Of a stretch of 64,000 bases of DNA, positions 46,887 through 56,531 are shown piece by piece. Under the pieces are notes generated by a model. That model had not been told where the DNA came from. It made no database searches and saw only the letters and a list, made by a program, of their open reading frames with translations. Position numbers and translations under genes: made by a program. The stretch covers positions 63,501 to 127,500 of the forward strand of contig WBZZ01001035.1 in NCBI GenBank assembly GCA_019918135.1. The letters run 5' to 3'. Origin of the DNA: Paulinella micropora. Its lineage: Eukaryota; Cercozoa; Imbricatea; Euglyphida; Paulinellidae. Every line of letters starts with the position of its first letter. The stretch's first letter is position 1.

Positions 46887-47966
46887 TTAGGTGTCCCGGG
46901 CTGGCTCTAGCAGGCCAGAGGGGGGGGGTCGTCCGTGCGCGGTGGGGAGTGCGCTGTAGCCCAGGTCCGGCCGCTGGTAAGAATACACGAGGGCTACGTG
47001 CTGTCGGTGGTAGGCGTCGAGGGCGGGCAAGAGCTCGGAGCCCCCGCGCGAGAATCTAATCAGCGCGTGGCCGCCACGCCGCAAGGCCAGCCGGGCGTCC
47101 TGGTGCAGCTCGTGCGCCTGGCGCCAGCCCCAGCAGGCCTCCCGGGCCCCGCGCGGCAGCCTGCGCTCGAGCCGGCGCCAACACTGGCTCCGCAGCCGGC
47201 CGCAGGGGTGCCAGCTGGGCGACACCAGGGGCTGGCTGTGCAGTCCTTGCACGGCGTAGGCCTGCGCCGGGGGGCCGCGCCCGCCCCTAGGAAAGCCCGC
47301 CGCTAGGAACAGGCGCGGCAGCGACTCGCCGCGCCGGGGCTCGGGGACCGCCAGCCGGACCAGGACCGGGGCCCCCAGCCCCACTGCGGCCCACAGAGCG
47401 GGGTACGGGCGGGCCCGTCCAGGGGCGTGCCACAGGCGGCGCCGGGCGGCCGGCCCCCCGCCGGCGGCGAGCCGGACGACGTCAACGGCGGCCACGGCGA
47501 GGGCGCGCCCGGAGGCCGTCCGCGACAGGCGTGCCCCGACGCGACGGATGGTCGCTAGCGCGGACGCTGGCAGCTTGGGCCCGGTGGTGTCTAGGGCGGC
47601 CCAGAGAGTCCGGGCCTCCTCCCGAGACAGTATCTCCCGGAGCCCCCGCCGGCTGGCCCGCCACAGGCAGGCGTCCAGGGCCGGCTGCGGGGCCGGCGCC
47701 GCGTACGGGGCTGGCTGGTCCGTGGTCGTGGCCGGCGCCCGACTGCGTGCTGGCTGGTCCGTGGTCGTGGCCGGCGCCCGGCGGTGTGCTGGCTGGTCCG
47801 TGGTCGTGGCCGGCGCCCGACTGCGTGCTGGCTGGTCCGTGGTCGTGGCCGGCGCCCGGCGGTGTGCTGGCTGGTCCGTGGTCGTGGCCGGCGCCCGACT
47901 GCGTGCTGGCTGGTCGGTGGTCGTGAGCGGCACCCGACGAGGTGCTGGTCCGAGCATGTAGTCCAC
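46887..47966 (-). CDS. Unknown protein with Thr/Ala/Pro repeats
   Basis: 359 codons from ATG 47966. Residues ~14-90 are a 13-residue repeat 'TTTDQPARSRAPA' / 'TTTDQPAHRRAPA' present about six times, encoded by a 39-bp tandem array (about 47705-47930). The rest is an Arg/Leu/Ala-rich helical domain with conserved-looking 'RQAHELHQDARLALRRGG' and 'DAYHRQHVALVYSY'. No family recognised. A partial copy lies at 45132-45424. Confidence 0.55.
   Translation of the reverse strand: MDYMLGPAPRRVPLTTTDQPARSRAPATTTDQPAHRRAPATTTDQPARSRAPATTTDQPAHRRAPATTTDQPARSRAPATTTDQPAPYAAPAPQPALDACLWRASRRGLREILSREEARTLWAALDTTGPKLPASALATIRRVGARLSRTASGRALAVAAVDVVRLAAGGGPAARRRLWHAPGRARPYPALWAAVGLGAPVLVRLAVPEPRRGESLPRLFLAAGFPRGGRGPPAQAYAVQGLHSQPLVSPSWHPCGRLRSQCWRRLERRLPRGAREACWGWRQAHELHQDARLALRRGGHALIRFSRGGSELLPALDAYHRQHVALVYSYQRPDLGYSALPTAHGRPPPSGLLEPARDT
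47705..47930 (-). repeat. 39-bp tandem repeat, ~6 copies
   Basis: GCTGGCTGGTCCGTGGTCGT (plus strand) recurs every 39 bases; two alternating variants encode 'ARSR' and 'AHRR'. Confidence 0.9.
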
Positions 47967-48360
47967 GCTGCCTTGCCCGAGCTAATGTGTCACGGTGGTC
48001 ACGACGAGAGGGGGCGGCAGGCTCCTAGGCCCGTGCCCGGCGCCCACTGGCGGGAACAGAGCGCCCCCCCTCCTAGCTCCCCCTCCCGGCGGCCGCGTGC
48101 CGAGCGGTGCCGGCGGGTGGTCCGCGCGCTGGCGCCGCGGGAGGCGGGGGGGGATCCCCCCCCGGGGCGCTGGCAGTGGGAGGGGGGGGGGGGGGGTCCT
48201 CCCCCCCGGAGCATTGGCAGTGGGAAGAGGGGGGGGGGGGGGGAGGAACTTTCTCCCCCCTCGGGGCGCTGGCAATGGGAAGGGGGGGGGGGGAGGGGGG
48301 GTCCCCCCCCCCCCTGGGGGGTGCGCGGCAGAAAGGCCCGGGAGGGCGGGCGCAGTGCTG
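47967..48360. other. Divergent promoter region with G/C-run repeats
   Basis: Three copies of a ~60-base unit (about 48158-48290) each contain GGCGCTGGCA(G/A)TGGGA or a close variant followed by a G run and then a C run. Alternating G and C runs could form hairpins or quadruplexes. It lies directly upstream of the Rpb2-like gene. Confidence 0.6.
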
Positions 48361-51300
48361 ATGGTGGACGACCCCAGCCCGAGCGCGTCGGCCCTCGACG
48401 AGGTGATTGCGGCGCAGCTGGCCCTGGACGAAGCGTTCGGGCGCGAGGAAGAAGCCCGGGGCCAGCGCGGGCCGTACTTCGCGACGGTCGAGGAGCAAGG
48501 ACAACTCTCGCTGGCTTTCTTGCAGGAGGAGTTCCTGCGGCATACTGCTTCCGTCGAGAGCCTGCGGGCTTTCGTGGTCCACCAGGCGCCGCTGCTGGTG
48601 GAGCGCCTGTCGGCGCAGGTCCATTTGCGCCAGGTGAGCCAGGCAGAACTCGCGCGCTTGCACCGGAAGAAGAACCGCAGCAGCGGGCTGCGCTCCGCGT
48701 TGCAGGGCTGGCTGCAGGCGCGCGAGCCCGGGCCGGGCGAGGTGAGCGTGCCGCACCTAGTCACGCTGCCCGCCCGGCGCCTGGCCGGCCCCGCGCCCGC
48801 CCGCAGGTTCGTGCTGAAGCTGCAGTTACGGTTCGATTCGTTCGAAGACCCGCGGGATCGCTTCGATGACCTGTGCCACCGGGCGGGGACCTGGTGCGCC
48901 AAGCTGTGGGTCCAGAGCGCGTGGTCCTTGTACGAGCACGACGAGCCCTGCCCCGGGGTGCAGCTGCCCCCCGCCGGCCGGCACGTGCTGCTGAGCCTGC
49001 CCTGGCCCGTGAACCTGCCGCCCCCCGACGCAGCTGCGCACGCCCGGGCTGGCGGACGCCTGGTTCAGGACGCACGCCACCCACCTGCGCCGGACCTGGG
49101 ACGGGCAGGAGATCGGGAACCTGGTGCCGTTCGTGCTGATCGAGGGCGTGGCCTGGGCCCTGGAGGGGCGCGAGGTCCCCCCCCCCACGACCAGGTGCTG
49201 CTGCGCCAGTGGGACAAGCGCTTGAACCAGACCAGCGGGCGGGCGCCGGACACCACCCTGACCCGGACCGTGCTCACTAGCCACGCGGGGGTGGCCGCCA
49301 CGCACGAAACATACCGCCTGACCGCCACCGGCAGTACGCCCGGCGGCACGCGCCGCCGCGAGGTCCAGTGGGGGACGGGGCGGTCGGCCGAGGTCGAGCG
49401 GCTGCCGGCGGCGGACGGGGCCGACGCGCCGCTGGCGCCGGCGGAGGCCGGGGCGGAGCACGCGGGCCCCGGCGCGGACGAGGACGAGCCGGACGACTAC
49501 GAGGGACCGGCCAACTACCACCGGGACAACATGCAGAACCAGGAGCAGTCGGCGATCGGGTCGCGGCGCGTGCGCCGGGTGCTGCTGTACCCCGGCCCGG
49601 CGGCCGGCGGCCCGGACGAGGACGACACCCTGCGGCCGGGCTACGGGAACACCCAGAACGCCGCGCTGCGGGACACGCTGGAGGCCCTGGACCAGGCCTG
49701 CCGGGCCGTGCGCTCGGCCCGCGTCGTCCGGGGCGCCCTGCCGGCGGCGGAGCTGGGGCGGGCGGCGCGCGAGCAGGCCAAGTTCGATTCCGGCCAAGTG
49801 GTGCTGAGCATGCGCGTGTACCTGGGGCAGCCGTGCGACCTGCCCATGCTCATCCTGTGGCGCGCGCTGGGCTGCCAGAGCCTGGGCCAGCTGCTGGCCC
49901 TGGCCTGCCGGGCGGACGCGCCCGCGGAGCGTGACTTGTACGCGGAGCTGCTGCAGCGGTCGTGGCAGTACAACGAGGGCGTGCGCACGCGGGGGCAGGC
50001 GCTGTTCCGCCTGGGCCAGCTCTGGTGCACGCGGGCCAAGGGGCTGCGGGCGGACGAGCTGGAGGAGCAGGGGCGCTGGTGGCTGCGCAATCGGCTCCTG
50101 GTGCACGTGACGGGCACCCCCGCGTGCTGGCTGGCCGAGTGCCTGCGGCGCGCGGCCCGGCAGCCGGCGCACGCGGGCGCCTGTGCGGCGTGGCGCCTGG
50201 TGGCGGAGTACGCGCTGGACGAGCCGCGGCTGCGGGAGGCGGGCCGGCGCACGGACGATGCCAAGCTGCTGCACCTGGCGGACGCCGCGCGGCTGCTGTG
50301 CCGCGGCGAGGTGGGGCTGCCCGGGGCGCTGTGCTCGGGCTACAAGGGCACCCGCGGGCTGTCGGACCCGCACGCGCTGCAGAACCGCGGCGTGCTGACG
50401 CTGGCGGCGCTGTACCGCCACAACCTGCAGCGGGCCCTGAGCGCCGTGCGCACGCTGCTGCACGCCCGCCTGTCGTCGTGGGGGGGGCTGGTGGTGTGCG
50501 CCCGCTACGACAGCCTCCTGGACGCGGCGTACGCGTCGTCCGTGTTCCGCGAGTTTGCGTCGCCGCGCGACCGGCCGCTGGCCAACAGCCAGGAGCCCCT
50601 GCGCCGCGTGCTGCAGAACATGCGCGGCAAGAACCTCGTCAAGAAGTGGTGCCTGAGCCGGCGGGTCTGCCAGATGGTGCGGCCGGGGCACGGCACGACC
50701 AGCGACCAGCGGTTCGACATGTCGCACCCCGGCTTCCTGTGCCCGACCACCACCAGCAAGTCGGAGCGCTCGGGCTACGACAAGCGCGCGGCGCAGTGCA
50801 CGCTCGTGACGCCCGAGCTGCCCCCGGACTGGCGGCGGGCGCTGGATGACTGGTTGCTGCTGGCGTGCGAGCCCGCCGCCGGCGGCGGCGGCACCGCGGG
50901 CGGCGCCACGGGCGGCGCCACGGGCGGCGGCGGCCCGGCGCTCGAGTGCTTCGGGCGCGTGCTGGGCTTCCTGCCGGGCCTGGACGCCGCCCGCCAGCTG
51001 CAGGCCCGCCTCCGCCTCCTCAAGCGGGGCCTGCACGCCACGGACACGGGCCCGGCCGCCCCGCTGCGCTTCCTGGGCACCTTGCTGGACGAGGCCGAGG
51101 GCCGGCTGTGCGTCTACGTCCACGCCGGGCGGCTGGCGGCGCCCGTCCTGCCCGTGCTGGCCGGGGGGCGGGTGCCCCTGCCGCGCTCGGTGCGCGCGTG
51201 CTGGGCCCGCGGCCGGCTGCGCACGCTCGCGGGCCGGGCGGGCGCGGCCGCGGGGCTGTGGGACCGGCACGGGCTGACCAACAGCGCCGGCGGCGCGTGG

Positions 51301-53766
51301 CCCGAGGCGCGGGGGGCGTGGCACGCCCTGCTGCGGGCGGGGGGGATCTTCTGGCTCACGACGCAGGAGGCGGCCGTGGCGTGGGGCTGCGAGAGCCTGG
51401 CCAAGCTCCACCGGCTCGCGCTGGCGGGCGCGGGGGCGGCGCGGCCCGACTACGTGGAGCTGCTGCCGATCCTGCACCTGGGCTTCTCGGGCGCGCTGAC
51501 GCTGTACCACGAGCACGTGACGGGGACCCGGCTCGTGTACGCGGCCAGCCTGCACAACCAGGCCATCGCGCAGTGGCTGCCGGGCCGCTTCGTGGGCGGC
51601 AGCACCGCCAAGCACCTAGTGCAGAGCGAGCGCCCGCTGTTGGAGTCGCCCCCCTCGGCCCTCACGGTCGGGCTGCAGCCCAGCGGGCTCAACGTGCTGC
51701 TGGCGTACCGCGGCTTCAGCCACAACCAGGACGACGGCACCGTGTGGCTGAGGGGGGCGCTGGACGAGGGCCTGCTCACGCACGTCGAGCACCGGGGCTA
51801 CCAGCAAAAGATGTTCCTGGAGGCCGGGGACGACCTGGCCCGGCTGGCCGACTGGCTCAGCGCCAGCGAACCGCGCGGCCGCCGGCGGGCCGCCGCCGCC
51901 GCCGAGCCGGCGGCGGACCCGTCGTGGGACGCGGCCTTTGCGCTCACGGCGCGCCGGCTGGAGCAGGAGCGCCTGCTGCGCCGGTTCGGCCACGCGGCGC
52001 GCGCTCGCTGTCCTGCGACCGCGGGGGGCCCGTGCTCGACGCCCTGCGCTGGGGCGCCGTGGGCGCGGCCGCGCCGGACCAGGAGGGCGTGCTGCAGCAG
52101 ACGACCGCGGCCCTGGACGGCCGGGTGGCGGAGACGAGCGTGTGCGCCCTGGACGCCGAGGGCCGCTGCTGGCTCGACCCGGGCCCGGCCGACTGGGCGG
52201 GGCTGCGCGGCACCGGCGGCGGCAGCGGCGGCAGCAGCGGCAGCAGCAGCGGCAGCAGCGGCAACAGCGGCGGCAGCAGCGGCAGCAGCGGCGGCGGCAG
52301 CGGCGGCAGCGGCAGCAGCGGCGGCGGCAGCGGCGGCGGCACGGCCGGGCGCGCGGCGGTGGTGCGGGTCGCCACGGTGCGGGCGGCGCCCCTGCAGTAC
52401 GGGGACAAGATCTCGAATGCGTCGGGCCAGAAGAGCACCGTGTGCGCCGTGCTGCCCGACTACGACATGCCGTACCTGCCGACCGGGGAGAGGCCCGAGC
52501 TGCTCGTCAACCCGGCGCAGCTGTTCCGCAAGACCGTGAGTGACGCCGTGACGGGGCTGCACTCGCTGCTCGTGCTGCGGCACGGCCGCGAGCTCCGGCA
52601 CCCGGTCACCGGCGGCTCCGCGCGCCTGGGCGCAGGAGACGCTGCGCCACACGGCCCTCGAGGGCCGGCCCCGGCAGGCGCTGTGGCGGGCCGAGTTCTG
52701 GTGGGTGCTGGAGGCCTCGGTGCGCTCCGACCCGCCCCAGCTGTTCCGGCGCTGCGTCCAGCACTGGCTGCGCCTGGCGGGCGCTACGACCGGGCCGGCC
52801 CTCGCGGCCCTGTGCAAGGTCCTGCGCCTGGCCACCGAGGCGTCCGACCTGGCGGGCCCCGCGGACGCGCGCCGGGCGTGCCCGGCCGACCCCCAGCGCG
52901 CCCACTTCCACTCCCCCGACGGCCGCTGCCAGTCGCCGCTAGCCCTGGCGGCGTGGGTGCGGAGCGAGGAGGCCTGGCTCGCGCACACGCTGGGCGAGCC
53001 CGCCCCCCAGCCGCCCGGGCCGGCCGAGCGCGCGCTGGCCCTCACCCCGCTCGGGCGCCACGGTTGGCACCCGGCCGAGGCGGGCTGGTTCCGCGCGCTG
53101 GTGCCGCTCGCCGACCCCGGGCCCCCGGGCGCCGGGTGGCCGGGCCCGCTGGGCCGCACCCGGCAGAACTACCTGGACTCGCTGGCGCCGGGCCCCGGCC
53201 GGCCGCCGCGGGCCGAGCAGCTGCGGCCGTGGCAGGCCTACCTGCGCGAGCTGCACCTGCTGTCCGGCCAGCGCCTGTACAACCCGGCGTGCATGGAACA
53301 GGACGGCGACGACAACCCGACCATGGTCGGCCTGCAGTACTACAACAAGCAAGAGAAGACCAGCGAGGGCCAGTTCAAGTCCAGGCACCGCGGGCCCACG
53401 GACCCGCTGACGCACCAGCGCACCAAGTCGACGCGCACGAACGGGGCGAGCAAGTGCGATAACATGTTGGTGGACGCCCTGGTCCAGGGGGGTGCGTCGC
53501 GCTCGGTGCTCAAGCAAGTGCTGCGCACCTCGGACGGCCGCCTCGACGTCGTCTGCAACCGCTGCCGGCGCTTCGGCTTTCGGGACCAGTCCGGCCAGGC
53601 GGTGTGCCTCACGCGTTCGTGCGCGGCCGTGCCGCCGGGGCAGCACCCCGGCCTGACCCCGGTCTCGCACACCTTTGTGCTGCTCAAGGCCGCGCACACG
53701 CTGGACGCGGCGGGCCTGCTGTACCGCGCCACGCCGGAGCCCGCGGCCGGCCCGCCCGCGGGCTAG
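48361..53766 (+). CDS. Highly divergent RNA polymerase second-largest subunit (Rpb2-like), several frame breaks
   Basis: About 1,800 codons from ATG 48361. Rpb2 landmarks appear in order: lobe-like 'LPMLILWRALGCQSLGQLL' (~49,840); 'DPHALQNRGVLTLA' (~50,370) like the 'KRLDLAGPL' region; 'HPGFLCPTTTSKSE' (~50,735) like 'HWGLVCPAETPEGQ'; 'LNVLLAYRGFSHNQDDG' (~51,690) like 'AIACYSGYNQEDS' at the active site; 'YGDKISNASGQKSTVC' (~52,400) with the two lysines of 'GDKFASRHGQKG'; 'SRHRGPTDPLTHQ' (~53,380) like 'ARARGPMQVLTRQ'; then a Cys pair and a C-terminal helix resembling the clamp. A Gly/Ser linker (52212-52345) splits the catalytic motifs. Breaks fall near 49021-49026 (C6), 49177-49186 (C10), ~52010 and ~52640. 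Confidence 0.8.
52212..52345 (+). repeat. (GGCAGC)n-type repeat encoding Gly/Ser linker
   Basis: GGCGGCAGC/GGCAGCAGC units, ~45 codons of almost pure Gly and Ser inside the Rpb2-like gene, between its two catalytic motif blocks. Confidence 0.9.
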
Positions 53767-54095
53767 GCCACGGGCCCGCGGGGGCCGGCAGGCTAGGCGG
53801 CGGCAGCAGAGCGGCCTCCCCCCCTCCTCCTGCTTCCGGGTCGCGCTGGGGAGGGGGAGGCGAGAAAAACACTGTCCCCACCCCCCTCCGCACGCCCAGG
53901 ATACCCCCGGACAGCGGGCGCGCGCCTGGCGGGGGGGGGCCTTCCTGGCCCCCTTTTGCTGGGTCCAAGACGACCGACTCGCCTTAGAAAGTGCATTGGC
54001 TAGAAGAGGGGAAGCACACCTTCCTCCTCTCCCTCTCTTTTTTCCTGTGCTGTTCGTGACCCCAGTGTCTCGCGACGGACAACGCGCGTGTTGTC
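53749..54095 (+). repeat. Direct repeat, copy A (upstream of F-box gene)
   Basis: Resembles 55208-55588 along its length: shared blocks include GCGGCCGGCCCG, GAGAAAAAC(..)ACTGTCCCCACC, GCGCCTGGCGGGGGGG and CCAGTGTCTCGCGAC. It ends in GACAAC-GCGCGT-GTTGTC (54078-54095), ten bases before the F-box gene ATG. Confidence 0.8.
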
Positions 54096-54104
54096 GGGTT
54101 CGGC

Positions 54105-55196
54105 ATGTACGCTCAGCCAAGGCCGGCTGGCCGCCGCAGCCCCAAACGCCGGCGCCTAGCCGAGCGCCAGTGCCTAGCCTCAATTCCGCCGCGCTCGTGT
54201 TTGTTGCTGGCGCTGCCGGACTGCCTTTGGCCCTTGCTGAGTGCCTACTTAGGCGAGGACCGGCTGGGGAGCCTAGTATCCACCTGCCAACAACTCTCGG
54301 CTCTGCGCCGGCGGCCGTCCTTCTGGACGGGCTTTAAGCCACCAGAGTTTAACTTATGTTTACGTGCTGACCAAAGAATATTTACTGCTTTTCGGGGCCT
54401 GTGCTTGGAAACCAGACCAGCCATATCAATCGTGGTTGGCCCTGGCCCTGACGAGGTAGGGGCCAGAATGGCTATGTTACGACAAGTTCACGTACGTAGA
54501 CTAAAATACGGAGGCGATGAAACCGGCGAGTATGAGCAGGAGCTAGCTCAGCTGTTGTCGGTCGTGGCCTCTGTCCACAAGCTTACCATCGGTGCCACGT
54601 CGATTGACGAGGACCTTGGTAGTGCGCTACGCCAATTGCAGGCACCTGCCGCAGTTAAGGAACTAGAGCTAAAATGGGTCCGACCCCTGAGGGATGACAC
54701 CTTGGCCGCTGTGGCACAGCTGCAGTCACTCACCTGCCTCACCCTCAGTCACTGTTGGCCGCTGACCGCCACGGGGCTCGGCCGCCTGCGCGCGCTCAGC
54801 CGACTCCGGAGGCTCGAACTGAACTCGTGCCTGCTAGCCGCCAACGCCAGCCTCAGCTTCCTGCCCAGCCTCCGCGACCTCCGCGTCCTGACGCTGGGCC
54901 ACGTGGCAGCGGCCAACCTGCGGTACGTGGCGTCGCTGCCCCGGCTCCGGCAACTGCTCCTCGTCACGCGGGAGAGCGTGACCTACGACGAGCTACTGCA
55001 AGCCTGTGCTGCCAGCTCCCTGCGCGCGCTGTACCTGGTACAATGCGCAGCTATTCCGGTAGCCACCGTGGAGCGGCTCCGGCAAGCCAAGCCTCACCTC
55101 AGCTGTTACGTATCAGACGTCTTGCCGCTAGACGAAGTTCTAGACTATAACACGCTAGATACTGACGGCGCTTTGGCCACGCAGCTGTCAGGATAA
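54105..55196 (+). CDS. F-box / leucine-rich repeat protein
   Basis: ATG at 54105 (GGCATGTAC) opens 363 intact codons. A basic 'SPKRRRLAER' near the N-terminus could be a nuclear signal. Residues ~33-75 form an F-box ('LALPDCLWPLLSAYLGED' ... 'LVSTCQQLSALRRRPSFW'), which binds Skp1 in SCF ubiquitin ligases. From ~125 to 320 come LRRs ('LQSLTCLTLSHCWPLTATG', 'LRDLRVLTLGHVAAANL') that would select the substrate. Large DNA viruses use such proteins to redirect host ubiquitination, and this one pairs logically with the USP at 8047. It sits between two copies of a ~350-bp direct repeat. ATAAATG overlaps the stop. Confidence 0.8.
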   Translation: MYAQPRPAGRRSPKRRRLAERQCLASIPPRSCLLLALPDCLWPLLSAYLGEDRLGSLVSTCQQLSALRRRPSFWTGFKPPEFNLCLRADQRIFTAFRGLCLETRPAISIVVGPGPDEVGARMAMLRQVHVRRLKYGGDETGEYEQELAQLLSVVASVHKLTIGATSIDEDLGSALRQLQAPAAVKELELKWVRPLRDDTLAAVAQLQSLTCLTLSHCWPLTATGLGRLRALSRLRRLELNSCLLAANASLSFLPSLRDLRVLTLGHVAAANLRYVASLPRLRQLLLVTRESVTYDELLQACAASSLRALYLVQCAAIPVATVERLRQAKPHLSCYVSDVLPLDEVLDYNTLDTDGALATQLSG

Positions 55197-55207
55197 ATGA
55201 ACGGAGC

Positions 55208-55588
55208 ACGCGGCCGGCCCGACCGCCGGCACACACGCCTGCACGCCGTAGGGGTCGGTGGCTTAGGCGGCAGAAGCAGAGCTGCCTCCCCCCCCCCTCT
55301 CCTCGTGCTTCCTGCTCGCGCTGGGGAAGAAGGGAGCCGGCGAGAAAAACTCCACTGTCCCCACCTCCTCTGCACGTCCGGGATACTCTCCCCGGGCGGC
55401 GGGCACGCGCCTGGCGGGGGGGGGGGGGGGGGGAGGGCCGAACCCCCCCCCTCGTGCCCCTTCCCTGGGCTAGGCCCAAGGCGATGGGACCCGGTTTTGG
55501 CATGCACTCTCTGACAGCAGAAGCCCCTTTTCCCTCTTTCCTTGTGCTGTTTGTTACTCCAGTGTCTCGCGACAGACAACGTGTTGTC
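55208..55588 (+). repeat. Direct repeat, copy B, ending at the composition boundary
   Basis: Second copy of 53749-54095. It ends in GACAAC-GT-GTTGTC (55575-55588). In copy A the same palindrome is followed by a gene start; here the next bases are A+T-rich and unrelated. Confidence 0.8.
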
Positions 55589-55693
55589 GATTTACCCACA
55601 AAATCATTACTCAGAAAAATAATCTTTTGATATTTGTGCTCCGACATACTATATAATATAAATAGATTTTAAAAAAATCTTTGATATAAAAAA
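55589..55693. other. Start of A+T-rich DNA
   Basis: Composition changes abruptly within a few bases of 55588. This stretch is A+T-rich with a small palindrome AGATTTTAAAAAAATCT near 55665-55681, and leads to the first small gene at 55694. Confidence 0.7.
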
Positions 55694-55948
55694 ATGATTT
55701 TAATATTATTATTTGTATGCTCTGTGTTAGGTCGGACAGCCTGCGACTTTTACTCGCGATACTCAGAAAAAAAGAATGAATCGTGCGCTTATTGTATAAA
55801 GCAAGGGGTAGAATCTGGTTTTAAGTGTGTTTTCATAAATAACGGAAATAATATGTGTCGTAGTTTTGATGAGGCACTGCCTTTATTGTGTGCTGGCGAT
55901 AGTTCATCTTGGTACAGGACACATATATATGAATGCTCACTTCTTTGA
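55694..55948 (+). CDS. Small secreted Cys-rich protein
   Basis: 84 codons. Residues 1-16 are a signal peptide ('MILILLFVCSVLGRTA'). The mature part has eight cysteines ('CAYCIKQG', 'FKCVFI', 'MCRSF', 'LLCAGD', 'YEC'), in a spacing loosely like PSI/plexin-type Cys-rich modules. Expected to be secreted and disulphide-bonded. Its 3' end overlaps that of the opposite-strand gene by 12 bases. No certain family. Confidence 0.55.
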   Translation: MILILLFVCSVLGRTACDFYSRYSEKKNESCAYCIKQGVESGFKCVFINNGNNMCRSFDEALPLLCAGDSSSWYRTHIYECSLL

Positions 55949-56290
55949 ACTAGAAGGCGATGGAAGGCATATTCCTATGAGTAAGGTCAAGATTCCGACA
56001 TAAGTATTAGCAACCTCACAAGGTAAGTTCTTTTCAGATAGCCTCACGATACAAAGGGTTATAATGGCAATAATGATACCCATTTGAAATAAGTATTTAA
56101 TAAGTCGGCTGTCGGTCGGCCTGTTTTTTATACAACAACAATTCCAGTTATCTTCCAATTTGTGCTCTACTTTTTTTTCCTCAGTCTTTAGTTCTACTTC
56201 AAGAACACGAGACTTTAATTCGGGAGTTAGTTCGCCATCCATATCCATAATAGGCGGTGGTCTGTGAAGTCTAGTTGTATTATTAGACAT
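55937..56290 (-). CDS. Small membrane protein next to fibre gene
   Basis: 117 codons from ATG 56290. The hydrophilic N-terminal half has a Cys triplet ('NWNCCCIKN'), followed by two hydrophobic segments ('YLFQMGIIIAIITLCIV' and 'YVGILTLLIGICL') and a short end 'LPSPSSSKK'. Similar two-segment proteins accompany fibre genes in small and large DNA viruses of protists, as far as I recall. It overlaps the fibre C-terminal frame by 8 bases, suggesting co-expression. Confidence 0.6.
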   Translation of the reverse strand: MSNNTTRLHRPPPIMDMDGELTPELKSRVLEVELKTEEKKVEHKLEDNWNCCCIKNRPTDSRLIKYLFQMGIIIAIITLCIVRLSEKNLPCEVANTYVGILTLLIGICLPSPSSSKK

Positions 56291-56531
56291 TAGGGAAAAC
56301 GACTGCTCTGATTTCTGCTAATTGGTTGGATATATCTTCTATAATAATCATAAGATTTTTATTTTCTTTTTCTAAATTAATCACCTTTTCCGCCATATGT
56401 TGAAAAGCACTGACCAATATTGGAATAAAGTCTGTATATGTTATGCCTTCAAGGTTGCAATTTCCATCATCTGCTTTCATTCCACTTTCAGATACAAATT
56501 CAGGAAATATTTTTTTTAACTTCATCAGCAA
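56283..56531 (-). CDS. C-terminal part of peptidase S74 domain (frameshifted fragment)
   Basis: This frame continues the S74 chaperone domain of the fibre ('KIFPEFVSESG', 'GITYTDFIPILVSAF', then a helix 'NLEKENKNLMIIIEDISNQL'). The upstream frame (56500-58386) reads into a stop at the A8/T8 run 56510-56517; removing one base there joins the two smoothly. In intact S74 proteins this helical end lies after the self-cleavage region. It is a piece of the same gene, not a separate one. Confidence 0.75.
   Translation of the reverse strand: MLMKLKKIFPEFVSESGMKADDGNCNLEGITYTDFIPILVSAFQHMAEKVINLEKENKNLMIIIEDISNQLAEIRAVVFPNV

Noticed and set aside
47995..48360. Extension of the Rpb2 frame upstream of 48361
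   Set aside because: The frame is open but encodes Gly/Pro from G and C runs; ATG 48361 begins normal protein sequence.
48826..51615. 929-codon minus-strand frame antisense to Rpb2
   Set aside because: A G+C-driven shadow: the plus strand carries recognisable polymerase motifs across the same bases.
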